Source of the DNA: Brassica napus
Lineage: Eukaryota; Streptophyta; Magnoliopsida; Brassicales; Brassicaceae
Length of the DNA stretch: 64,000 nucleotides
NCBI RefSeq assembly: GCF_020379485.1
Contig: NC_063448.1
Span: forward strand, 8,765,726-8,829,725
Direction: 5' to 3'
Under the pieces are notes generated by a model that saw only the letters and a list, made by a program, of their open reading frames with translations, searched no databases and was not told where the DNA came from. This document shows, piece by piece, positions 9,533 through 19,923 of the stretch (position 1 is the stretch's first letter; the number at the start of each line of letters is the position of its first letter). Position numbers and translations under genes: made by a program.

Positions 9533-11003
9533 ATGAATGGTGAAACCTCGAATCAAAGGATTTTCGATAGGTTAAGCAATCTACCTGATTCATTGCTATG
9601 TAAGATACTCTCTGACCTTTACCACCAAGGAATCGGTTCGCACAAGCGTCTTATCAAAACGATGGAGGAATCTCTGGTTAAATGTTCCATCTCTGGACTT
9701 AGATTCCATAAAATTCAGAGATGATGATGATGTCTTTTTCAGTTTCATGGATAGGTTCTTGGGTTCTGAAAATGAGCAACACTTGGAGAGATTCAAGCTG
9801 ATCTATGAGGTTTATGAGCATGATGCATCTCGTTTCGAGTCTTGGATCGATGCTGTGGCTAGGCGTAGGGTTTGTCATCTTGATGTTCATAATGAGGTGG
9901 ACGATGATGAGTTAGTCAAGATGCGTCCGTCTCTCTATTCGTGTGAGAGATTGGTGAACTTAAATCTCTACCGGGTGTTCTTGGATCATCCTGAATCTGT
10001 ATCCTTGCCTTGTGTCAAGATTATGCATCTAGAAATCGTCAGGTACGATGGTGATTCGACTCTGGAGACTTTGATATCGAGCTGTCCTGTTCTCGAGGAG
10101 TTAACCATATCCCGTGAACCCAATGATTCTCTCTTAGCTGTGCGTATGCGTTCCCTGTCACTAAAGAGCTTCAAAATAGAGTGTGAATATTGTTGGGAAA
10201 ATGAAGGTCATGTTGTTGTTGCAATTGATGCTCCAAGACTTGAGTGTATGACTCTGAGTGATCACATGTCTGAGAACTTCATAATAAACAGTATTGGTCC
10301 CTCTGCAAAGGTAGACATTAATGTTCTCTTTAATGTGGAATATGGTGAGCCACTGGAACCAGATGACTCTTCCAAAATAACTATGATACGTAAATTTCTA
10401 ACCGGGTTATCTACAGTCAGCGACATGACCATCTCTGCTGACACTCTAAATGTAAGTATATACATGGTAACTGATTCAATTAGCATTACGCTTGTACACT
10501 TTTGTTAGTGAACTCATGTTTGTTTTTCTATCCCTCGCTGTGCAGGTTATTCATGATTACTGTGAAATGGAACAGCTCCCTCAGTTCTCCAACTTGTCTT
10601 GCTTGCATGCTTGCTTCCAAAACACTGCGTGGGAAGTATTGCCAACCTTCCTTGCGAGTTGCCCTAATCTACGTTATTGTGATAACTTAAACTCCTGATC
10701 CTCGGGTTATATTCTTATCAGGACTTTGTACATCTTCCAGACACGGAGCAGGTTGATCTTTCATCAGTGCCACAATGTTTCCAGTCATCTCTGGAGTTTG
10801 TCTGCCTGAGGACACATGACTTTGAAAACGATCAAAGGGAAAGAAAACCAATCCCGGGAACATCAAGTAAGATGAAATTAGCAAAATACTTCCTCGAGAA
10901 TGGTGCAGCTCTCAAGAAACTGGCTCTAAGTCGGAGCTTCTGTAACATCATCAACAAAGTCAAATCGATTAGAGAAGCTCCATTGTGTGTGAAGTTGATG
11001 TAG
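9533..11003 (+). pseudogene. F-box/LRR/FBD paralogue A, frameshifted
   Basis: First of six tandem paralogues encoding SCF-type F-box substrate receptors (N-terminal F-box, LRR_2 repeats, C-terminal FBD). The ATG at 9533 opens the F-box ([18 protein letters not shown]). A 1-bp insertion relative to its siblings at about 9617-9624 shifts the frame; the new frame stays open to the end of exon 1 (donor after 10451), covering the LRR part. Exon 2 begins at 10546. The end of exon 2 and its donor are deleted near 10675-10690. Exon 3 (10722-11003) encodes FBD ([13 protein letters not shown]) and ends early. With the lost donor and the frameshift it cannot make the full protein. Confidence 0.88.
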
Positions 11004-11964
11004 TTGAAGCTAGATAGAGAAAATTAGATCTGATGATTCTAAAAATACCAGAAACTAAGAGTTTGAAAATTAATTAAAAAAAACTTACTAATGTTTGAAA
11101 TACTCTTTTCCGTAAGTCGTTTAGAAATCTTTTTTTTTTGTATTAAATCATCAAAAATTCAATACAACTCTAGGTATTGAAATTCAATAACTATAAAACT
11201 ATTAAAAATTCTTAAAATAAATATAACTAATTAAGATAAATATCAAAATAAATAATAAACTAAATATCTAATAGTTTATTATTTATTTTGATATTTATCT
11301 TAATAAACAAAATACAACTAAATAATAATCAAATATTAACCCAAAAGAAATATGCAGGATACAACTAGTTTATAGATAGTATTTTTAGATATTTGATTAT
11401 TTATAAACTATATATAAGTGATATTTTAGGTATATAATTTATGTTTAAGATATTCGGATATTTATTCAGTTCTCAGCCTAATTTTTGGTTTTTAGTTTTA
11501 GAAAGTATAAAATTCATCTGGTTATTTATGAAAGTTTGGTTTTGGTACCGGTTATTTTTGTTCACCACGGTTCGATTCTTTGGTTCGGCTTCTAGATAAA
11601 TTTTGCCTGATATAACCAAATATCAAGATGGGCCAAATGACTAAGGCCTTTTATGTTATCTGGTATGTTGAGCAAATTTACTGTGGGTGTGTTCACTGAA
11701 CAGTGAACACTACTGTCTACACTAACTGTGAAAATATCTTCCTCTATCTTCTACCTCACCCCCATTTCTTCAGCATTGTCGTCTCCTTTCTGTCACCGAT
11801 CCACAAACCTATCAAGTTTCTTTCAGCCCAGATTTTCATAGATAGCCGATTGCCAAGCTACAGTGCAGAGAAAGCGCCGACTGAGAATTCTTAGTTTTCG
11901 TTTTCCGCCAACTTTGCGTTCTCCAATTTATTTTCATGTTAAATCTCAGACTTAGGCATTAGAA
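11004..11964. other. AT-rich intergenic spacer with a foldback
   Basis: No coding exon seen. It contains a 33-bp perfect inverted repeat (see 11230-11304), a 9-bp-arm palindrome TGTTCACTG-AA-CAGTGAACA at 11690-11709, and the leader of paralogue B from about 11890. Confidence 0.5.
11230..11304. repeat. 33-bp perfect inverted repeat with 9-nt loop
   Basis: The left arm 11230-11262 and right arm 11272-11304 are exact reverse complements separated by 9 nt. AT-rich foldback DNA; it could be a MITE remnant or a hairpin-prone site. No target duplication was identified. Confidence 0.85.
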
Positions 11965-12684
11965 ATGGATTCGAATCAAAGGAACTTGGATAGATTATGC
12001 AATCTGCCTGATTCGTTGCTATGCAAGATACTCTCCGACTTCCCCACCAAGGAATCGGTTCGCACCAGCGTCTTATCAAAACGATGGAGAAACCTCTGGT
12101 TGAATGTTCCATCTCTGGACTTAGATTCCTCAGGAATCAGAGGTGATGATGCCTTTGTGAGTTTCATGGATAGGTTTCTGTGTTCTGAAAATGAGCAACA
12201 CTTGGAGACATTCAAGCTGTGCTATCGGGTTCGTGAACATGATGCAACTCGTTTCAAGTCCTGGATCGATGCCGTGACTAGGCGCGGGATTCTTCATCTC
12301 AGTCTTTGTAATGAGGTGGATGAAGATACGTTAGTTAAGATGCCTCCATCTCTCTATTCATGTGAGAGATTGGTCAACTTAGATCTCCGCTGCGTCTTCT
12401 TGGATCATCCTGAATCTGTATCTTTGCCTTGTGTCAAGATTATGCATCTATGGATGGTCATATACGACGGTGGTGATTCGACTCTGGAGATTTTAATATC
12501 CAGCTGTCCTGTTCTCGAGGAGTTAACCATAGTCCGTTGTGATGATTCTCTGGAAGCTGTGCGTGTGCGTCCCCAGTCCCTAAAGAGCTTCAAAATAGAG
12601 TGTATACCTGACGAATGTGGTGGTCTCCATGTTGTTGCAATTGATGCAAACCACACTGAGATTTATTGTGAGAAATGGTCCTAA
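11965..12684 (+). pseudogene. F-box/LRR paralogue B, FBD lost by deletion
   Basis: The ATG at 11965 opens a good F-box ([20 protein letters not shown]) and LRR segment continuing to about residue 228 (HVVAIDA). There the sequence jumps into what is intron 2 in the intact siblings (AAACCACACTGAGATTTATT) and then into their 3' untranslated region (GAGCCAGCTTTGTGTTCT). The rest of exon 1, exon 2 and the FBD exon are therefore gone. The remaining 239-residue frame could still make an F-box-only protein able to bind SKP1-type adaptors, but no evidence for that is visible. Confidence 0.88.
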
Positions 12685-13193
12685 TGGATTAGTCGAGCCA
12701 GCTTTGTGTTCTGACGGTATTGCCTTCAGTGTGTTTTGTTAAAATTCACCTTTTTGTTTCTTACTTCGTGATGTAACACAAACATTTTTTATTCGCGATG
12801 AAAGTGACCATTAACGCTTATTTGGATCATGGGATCATTGGGATGTTATACATGTTTAACCCTTGACGTTCAGTGCCACGTCAGCGATGTATTTAGATAA
12901 TAACTGTATTAAACAATGGTTGGTGCTATGAGAAATGCCGTTGCCAATGTTTAAAATCGCGCAGACCGACGAACTGAGAGTTTCTTCCTCTTCTTCTTCT
13001 TCTTCCCCACCTAGAAAATCAGTGTGGTGTTTTGCCGGAGAACTTACGGTGGTTTCTGTCTTACTCGGAAGGTAATTTCAGTAGCTCATCTATGTTTGTT
13101 TGTTTTTTTTAGTTCATGGAGATCTTGCGTTGACTTTCTACTAATTTTGCGATCTCCGGTTTACATGTTAAATCTCAGACTTAGGCCTTAGAC
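12685..13193. promoter_or_regulatory. Intergenic region and leader of paralogue C
   Basis: 3' flank of paralogue B (ATTCGCGATGAAAGTGAC occurs also after paralogue F at about 26770), then the shared promoter block ending AAGGTAATTTCAG, GATCTTGCGTTGACTTTC and GCGATCTCC before the ATG at 13194. A short CTTCTTCTT tract lies near 12985-13005. No other gene seen. Confidence 0.5.
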
Positions 13194-16161
13194 ATGGATG
13201 GTGAAACCGGTGTTAAAGAGAAACAAAGGAACTTTGATAGGTTAAGCAATCTGCCTGATTCCTTGTTATGCAAGATACTCTCTGACTTTTCCACCAAGGA
13301 ATCCGTTTGCACAAGCGTTTTATCAAAACGTTGGAGAAATCTCTGGTTAAACATTCCATCTTTGGACTTAGATTCCAGAGAATTCTCAGGTGATGATGTT
13401 TTTGTGAGTTTCATGGATAGGTTCTTCGGTTCTGAAAATAAGCAGCACTTGGAGAGATTCAAGCTGAAATATTGGGTTCATCATGAGCATGATGAATCTC
13501 GTTTCAAGTCTTGGATCGATGCTGTGACCGGGCGTCGGATTCTTCATCTCAGTGTCGAGGTGGATGAAGATACGTTAGTTAAGATGCCTCCATCTCTCTT
13601 TTCGTGTGAGAGATTGGTCAATTTAGATCTCAACCGCGTGTTCTTGGATCATCATGGATCTGTATCATTGCCTTGTGTCAAGATTATTCATCTAGGGATG
13701 CTCAAGTACGATGGTGACTTGACTCTGGAGACTTTAATATCAGGCTGTCCTGTTCTAGAAGAGTTAACAATATTCCGTTATGCTAATGACAATCTGAAAG
13801 CTATGGGTGTGCGTTCCCAGTCACTGAAGAGCTTCTGTATATTCACTGAGTATCGGTATATCAATGCATATACTGATAATTTTGTTGTTGCGATTGATGC
13901 TCCCAGGCTTGAGTCTATGTATCTCACTGATCACCTGTCTGAAAGCTTCGTAATACACAATATTGGTCCCTACGCAAAGGTAGAGATTGATGTTCTCTTT
14001 AATAGGGAACCTGGTGCACTACTGGAGCCAAATGATTATTCCAGGATAACTATGCTCAGTGATTTTCTCACTGGGTTATCTACAGTCAGCGAAATGACCA
14101 TCTCTTTTGACACTCTGAATGTAAGTATATACATGGTTGATTCAATAGCATTTAGGCTTGTACACTCTGATTATCACATTTCTCAGTGAACTCATGTATT
14201 TATCTTACCCCTGCCTGCACAGATTATTTATCAATACTGTGAAATGAAACAGCTACCTCAATTCTCCAACTTGTGTTTCTTGGATGCTTGCTTCCACTAC
14301 ACTTCGTGGGTGATGTTGCCAGACTTACTTGAGAGTTGCCCAAATCTACACTATGTGGTCCTGGTGCGTCTCACTTAATGCTCTCATCATGTAAACCACG
14401 GGAAAATGGCCATTTTAGACCCCAACAATTTGCCTCGTGCTTTTTTTAACCCAAACAAAACATAAGTGCGAAATCATTCCTGAACTGAGATTTTTTTTTA
14501 AAATTTCGACCCAAACTTAACTTCATAACATGAAACTCTATCTTGACTAACTTATCGTTAGTCAAACCGCTAAACCATACTTAGTTGGATAAGGGAAAAT
14601 TGTCGATTTCAACCCGTACAATTTCGGTCGTGCGATTTCATACCTAAAATAAACATAATTTGAATTTCATACCCGAACTTCAATATTAACATAAACAACT
14701 ACTTTGACTAATGTTTAGTTAGTCAATCAACATCGTTTTAACTAAACTAATTAAAAAAAACACTCACTATGACTCGAACCTACGCCTAGAGAGGCACTAA
14801 ATTGAGCATTAAACCACTTGACTAAGACAAGTTTTGTAAAATCTAAATATGTACTAAATTATATAGGTACCAAAATGAGTGAACAAATCACTAGTTTCTT
14901 CTCCCTTTGGTTATCTCTCTCTCAGTTGTTAATTTCAGAAGTTTCAGTGTTTAGGAAGTTCTATTTTTAGAAGTAATGAACATTTTAAAATCTCATGACA
15001 AGGTAACGTTGGGAGCCAAGAAGAGTAGCTTCGGCTGCAACACGTAGACAAGAGCGGATATCAGTTTCTTCGTCTAAAAACGAATTAGCATGAACTGAGA
15101 CATTATCAAACCCAAGAAATTGAATCCATTTGATCAGAGATCGATCCACGATGAATCTGTGAGCAAACCCAGTATCGAGAAGAAGTCAAACAATGGTATA
15201 ACATGAAAGAGAGTACTGGGTATAACATGAAAGAGAGTACTGGTGATCAAGACAAAGATATAAATTAAAATATATGTAAATATGATAAAAGTTACTTTGA
15301 TCCGATGGTAAAGTTTTCGTTTAATTCACTTGTCTAGTGTGAGTAAGGCCCTCCAAATGATGAATTTTATTTTTTTAGCTAAAACAACGTCGTTTTAACT
15401 CTCCCTCGACGAGTCATCTCTGCCTAGACACTGACTCGCTCAAAAATAATGGTTGACGAGTCAGTGTATTTTTTTATGAAATTTAAACTATCGTTTAGTT
15501 CGGATATGAAATTCAAATTATCGTTCAGTCTGGGTATGAAATCGCATTTACTCATTGTTCAGGTATGAAAAGGTATGGCTGAAATTTTACAGGTTGAAAT
15601 CGACACTTTTCTCTTATCCGACTAAGCATGGTTTTACGGTTGACTAACGGTAAGTTAGTCAAGGTAGGATTTCATGTTACGGAGTCAAGTTTAGGTCGAA
15701 ATTTTTAAAAAAATCTTAGTTTAGGATTGATTTTGCACTTATGTTTTGTTTGGGTCTAAAAAGCACGAGGTAAATAGTTGGGGGTCTAAAAAGACCATTT
15801 TCCCTTTAAACCACACTGAGATCGATAACAACTCAAGAAAACTTTTTCTCGGGTTATATTGTATCAGGAATTTATTTGGCTTCCAGAGATTGAGGATGCT
15901 GTTCTTTCATTAGTCCCGCAATGTTTCGAATCATCTCTTGAGTTTGTTCACTTGACGACAGCTTGCGGCGACAGCGTACATGACGAAGAGAGACCACTCA
16001 CGGGAACATCAAGTGAAATGAAATTAGCAGAGTACTTCCTAGAGAATTGTGAAGCTCTCAAGAAACTGACTGTAAGTTTGAGTTTCTGTAACGCCATCAA
16101 GGAAATCAAATCGATTCCAGGAAGCTCTACGGGGGTTGAAGTTGTCATCTTGGACTATTAG
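13194..16161 (+). CDS. F-box/LRR/FBD protein, paralogue C (intact exons)
   Basis: Predicted SCF E3 substrate receptor of 453 residues. Exons: 13194-14120, 14223-14363 and 15868-16161, all with GT-AG borders and matching phases (309, 47 and 97 codons). The F-box lies at about residues 11-55 ([20 protein letters not shown], then [11 protein letters not shown]), LRR_2-type repeats at about 110-300, and FBD in the last exon ([26 protein letters not shown]). Intron 2 is expanded to about 1.5 kb by a MULE-like element at 14400-15804, but no exon is damaged. Arabidopsis FBD F-box genes sit in the matching chromosome segment (recalled as At1g16930). The substrate is unknown. Confidence 0.88.
14985..15185 (-). 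pseudogene. Possible captured coding fragment inside the MULE
   Basis: The minus strand carries 66 uninterrupted codons between stops, reading [20 protein letters not shown], then [20 protein letters not shown] and a terminal [12 protein letters not shown]. The composition is protein-like rather than AT-rich noise. I do not recognise the family. Lying in the core of a non-autonomous TIR element, it looks like a Pack-MULE capture, possibly retaining intron sequence. No start codon was chosen. Confidence 0.4.
15195..15243. repeat. Tandem repeat, period 24, two copies
   Basis: Two copies of a unit beginning GGTATAACATGAAAGAGAGT, at 15195 and 15219, inside the MULE core. Confidence 0.8.
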
Positions 16162-17026
16162 TTGAACCAGGTTACAAGGTCGTCTTTGATAAACCTATGC
16201 AATGATCTGCAGGGAAAGTCAAGGCAGCGGATAGTTTAACCAGTAATCCCGAGCAAATGTTTTGAGCTATTCGGGGAACCGTTTGTGTTCTTATTTTATT
16301 TGGATCATGAGTACTATATTTGTGTTTCTTTTTTTTTTTTTTTTTTTAACTGAGTGTCCTGGCCCCACCGTGGTGGTCCAGACAAGAGATAGAACCTTTA
16401 GCGGCGCGGACGCTCAGCCGAGGGTGGGTCATATCGGCGCGGACGCTCACCGTGGTGTTTCTTTTGTTTTTTCCAGTTATGATACTGTTTATATTTCTTT
16501 AACAATATCTCCAAATCTTTGTTTTAGATTCTGGAATGGCTCTTTTAAAAATTTCAACACCTTTAAAATCATATCAAAATCCACCCAAATTTAAAACCGC
16601 TGTGAAAGTTAAATTCAAATCCATGATTCAGTAAATCTCCCTGAATACATACATACTTATTTCTATTAGAACGATTTTCGAATTGACCCGCATGTGAAGT
16701 ACGTACGTGATCAATACTCTTTACTGATTACTCTTTACGTACGGTACGGTGACGGGATTGTTGTTCCTTGTTCAATACTCTTTACTGATTATTTTGTTTG
16801 AGTCGAGTCTTTTACTCTTACAGTTTTACCCTTAACGTTCAATTCAATGAAACACTATTAAACAACAATGGTTAATGCGATGATAAATGCTGCTTCTTAA
16901 ATTAGTGTCCAATGTTCTAATCAAGCCATCTTCGTGCGGACAGGCGGGCGAACTGAGAGTTTCTTCTTCACCAAAAAAAACTCCGTGTGGTAATTTGCAA
17001 GAGAAGTTACGGTGGTCAGTGGTGGA
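16162..17026. other. Intergenic: SINE-like patch and interrupted leader of paralogue D
   Basis: At about 16325-16465 a GC-rich block in minus orientation ends in a long T-run (A-run on the minus strand) and contains CGGCGCGGACGCTCA twice, with a GGTTCTATCTC word resembling a degenerate B box; it may be a SINE or other retroposon fragment. From about 16840 the sequence resembles the shared F-box promoter and leader up to 17026, where a G-run and a transposon break it; the leader resumes near 18810. Confidence 0.4.
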
Positions 17027-17048
17027 GGGGGGGGGGGGGGGGGGGGGG
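17027..17048. repeat. Poly-G run, 22 nt
   Basis: Twenty-two consecutive G at the left edge of the second long-TIR element. A second run of 16 G lies at 17510-17525. Such long G-runs are rare in plant DNA; true length is uncertain because homopolymers sequence poorly. Confidence 0.85.
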
Positions 17049-18576
17049 AAAGTGTCAATTTCGACCCCAACAATTTTGGTCGTGCCACATACAACCCGAA
17101 CAATTGATCGGTGCCAAATACGTCTTCAACTCAATTATAATTAAAAAAAAATACATGAACTTTTTAAAACGTGCCTAAATCTATATTGACTCTAACAGAA
17201 GTTATTCAACTGTTAACAAGATAAAACAACGTCGTTTTTATATACAAGGAAAAATGCCAATTTCGACCCTAACAATTTCAGTCGTGCGAAATAGGACCCA
17301 AACAAATGGTTAGTGCCAAAAACAACCTCAACTCAATTATAATTTAAGAAAAAACTATCCAAACTTCTTAAAATGTGCCTAAATCTACATTGACTCTAAC
17401 AGAAGTTAGTCAACAACTAACAAGATAAGACGACGTCTTATATATATATATATATTAAAAAAATATGTTCATTCCGAAACTCAAACCCGTGTCGGGATAC
17501 TCTTTTAAAGGGGGGGGGGGGGGGGCACTAACAACTAAACTAAAGTAACTTTTTAAAATATTATTACAAATTGAAATTCTCCATTATATGAACTACCATT
17601 CTTCTTCATCTTATCCAATTTAAAACTTTGGTGATTGCTTTTATATATTTTAATTATTGTTTAATATGTCTAATATTTTGTACAAGATATCTTAGTGAAA
17701 AAAAGGTAAAAAACCTCTTAACATTTTTGAACAAAATATCAAAAATATATAATATTAACCTTGAAAAATAAAAAAATGTCCACTTAAGTTTAAAAAAGTA
17801 ATTTATATAAGAAAAGTTTATAAATAAATTCAAAAGTTTTAAGTATATTTAAGATCGTATAATAATAAATATTTTATTATTTATATTTTAGTAAGATATA
17901 GGTTTATTACAGATATGATAAATAAAAAACATGTTAATGTATATATGATAAATAAAAACCATGTTAATGTATTTATATAAATCAGAAACAAATATCACCA
18001 AAATTTTAAATTGATAAGATGAAGATGAATACTAGTTTATGTAATTTTAAATTTTTAATAATATTTCAAAAAGTTACTTTTATCTAGCTGTTAGTGTGCC
18101 CTTTAAAAGGGTACCACAACACGGTTTGAGTCTCGGAATAAACATATTTTTTTTTCTTTAAAAAACATATATATATATCAAAACGACATCGTCTTATCTT
18201 GTTAACGGTTGACTAACTTCTGTTGGAGTTAATGCAGATTTATGTACGTTTTAAGAAGTTCATGTAGTTTTTCTTAAATTATAATTAAGTTGAGGTCGGT
18301 TTTAGCATTGACCATTTGTTCGGGTCCTATTTGGCACGACTGAGAGTGTTGGGGTCGAAATTGGCACATTTCCTCGTATATCAAAACGACATCGTTTTAT
18401 CTTGTTAGTAATTGACTAACTTCTGTTAGAGTCAATGTAGATTTAAGCACGTTTTAAGAAGTTTAGGTAGTTTTTTCGAATTGTAATTGAGTTGAGATCG
18501 TATTTGGCACTGATCAATTGTCCGGGTCGTATTTGGCACGACCTAAATTGTTAGGGTCGAAATTGACACTTTTCCT
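17045..18576. mobile_element. Second MULE-like element with double-shell TIRs
   Basis: The left end reads GGGGAAAGTGTCAATTTCGA and the right end, reverse-complemented, GGAAAAGTGTCAATTTCGAC; similarity extends for about 180 bp. A second inverted pair lies directly inside (about 17250-17440 against 18180-18375), each again starting with a GGAAAA-TG-CAATTTCGACC-like word. The core is AT-rich and has no open frame. A 16-G tract occurs at 17510-17525. It splits the leader of paralogue D. The target duplication is obscured by the poly-G run. Confidence 0.72.
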
Positions 18577-18990
18577 TAAGCCAACATAATTTAATGTAGG
18601 GGTCATTTGCTAAAATAACTATATCATATTACTAAGGAAAATATCAAAAAGGATCAATGAGTATGTTCGAATTTGTGACATGGGGGTCAAAGTAAAGGAT
18701 TTTAACCAAATGGTCCAGAAAAAAACAATGTACATAAGCTAAATTCATCTATTTTGTAAGTCATAAGGGTCAACTGACACCCCTCAACACTACATGGCTC
18801 CGCACTGAGTCGGTGGTTTCGTATTACTCAGAAGGTAATTTCAGTAGCTCATCTCGGTCTGTTTTTTTTTTTTTTAATTCATGGAGATCTTGAGTTGACT
18901 TTCTGCTAACTTTGCAATCTCCAATTTGGCTGTATCTTTAGTTGACTTTATGATTTACATGTTAAATCTCAGACTTATAAGGCCTTAGAA
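18577..18990. promoter_or_regulatory. Spacer and resumed leader of paralogue D
   Basis: To about 18800 there is unassigned, probably transposon-derived sequence. Then the shared leader resumes with GGTGGTTTCGTATTACTCAG, the AAGGTAATTTCAG motif and the GATCTTGAGTTGACTTTC block. Confidence 0.45.
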
Positions 18991-19254
18991 ATGGATGGTG
19001 AAACCTCTGTCAAAGAGAATCAAAGGAACTTCGATAGGTTAAGCAATCTACCTGATTCCTTGCTATGCAAGATACTCTCTGACTTTCCAACCAAGGAATC
19101 TGTTTGCACCAGCGTTTTATCAAAACGTTGGAGAAATCTCTGGTTAAATGTTCCAGCACTGGACTTAATTTTCAGAAAATTCAGAGATGAAAACGTAGGA
19201 GGAAGCCACGGATGGGAGAGAATTACCGAAGATATTTCTTTACTTTTATTTTAA
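18991..19254 (+). pseudogene. F-box paralogue D, truncated after the F-box
   Basis: The ATG at 18991 opens an intact F-box ([20 protein letters not shown] then [18 protein letters not shown]). After residue 66 homology ends abruptly and the frame closes at 19254. The next bases belong to the duplicated promoter block of paralogue E, so the LRR and FBD exons were removed by the rearrangement that placed that block here. An 87-residue F-box-only peptide could be made if transcribed. Confidence 0.85.
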
Positions 19255-19256
19255 TT

Positions 19257-19923
19257 TTAAATTTTTATATTTATTTTTCTGCAGGTTTCATCGGTTGGAG
19301 GAAAGGACAATACCGTATTATTATAGAAAAGTAACGCCTGTATATAAATGTTATGAAAATTAGTTAGACAGTAAATTATCTTTTTTTTCATGGCCATATA
19401 GTCCAATTTCCCATTATGAATCATCTTGTTGCCCAAAAAAAAAGCCTCGTTCATGCCATGTGGCCTGTGGGCAACCTAACATAAATTATAAATAAATAAT
19501 TGTATGTGCGATAATAAATGGCGCTTTTCAATTAGTGTCCAATGTTTTAAATACAGCCATCTTCGTGCAGACCGACGAACTGAGTTTCTTCATCATCATC
19601 ACCGAGAAATCTGTGTGGCGTTTTGCCGGAGAACTTATAATGGTTTCTATCTTACTCAGAAGGTAATTTCAGCAAGTCATCTCTGTTTTTATTTTATTTT
19701 TATTCATGGAGATCTTGCGTTGACTTTTTGCTAACTTTGCGATCTCCAATTTACATGGCAAATATCAAATTTAGGTATTAGACATGGATAGCGAAACCTA
19801 TGTGAAAGAGAATCAAAGGAACTACGACAGGCTAAGCAATCTACCTGATTCCTTGCTATGCAAGATACTCTCTGACTTCTCCACCAAGGAATCGGTTCGC
19901 ACCAGCGTTTTATCAAAACGTTG
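19257..19923 (+). repeat. Duplicated block, copy 1 (promoter plus 5' CDS of paralogue E)
   Basis: About 665 bp nearly identical to 24555-25221: starts TTTTTATATTTATTTTTCTG, covers the promoter, leader and first 140 bp of coding sequence, and stops sharply within the codons after SKRW. Confidence 0.9.

Larger units (their letters stand above)
14400..15804. mobile_element. MULE-like element with double-shell TIRs, in intron 2 of paralogue C
   Basis: Ends are GGGAAAATGG and CCATTTTCCC. About 200 bp inward from each end are reverse complements with moderate divergence (for example TTGACTAACTTATCGTTAGT against its counterpart near 15650). Just inside lies a second inverted pair starting GGGAAAATTGTCGATTTCAA at about 14594 and ending near 15612. 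The flanks share TAAACCAC (14392-14399 and 15807-15814), an imperfect 8-10-bp duplication fitting a Mutator-like element. No transposase is present, so it is non-autonomous. Confidence 0.78.

Noticed and set aside
14770..14830. GACTCGAACCTACGCC, resembling the T-arm end of a tRNA gene
   Set aside because: No cloverleaf could be folded and no A box lies at the right distance; it is probably part of the MULE.
16887..17144. Plus-strand frame with a Gly-rich run (VVEGGGGGGGKVS)
   Set aside because: The glycine run is the 22-nt poly-G tract; the rest is interrupted promoter and transposon TIR.
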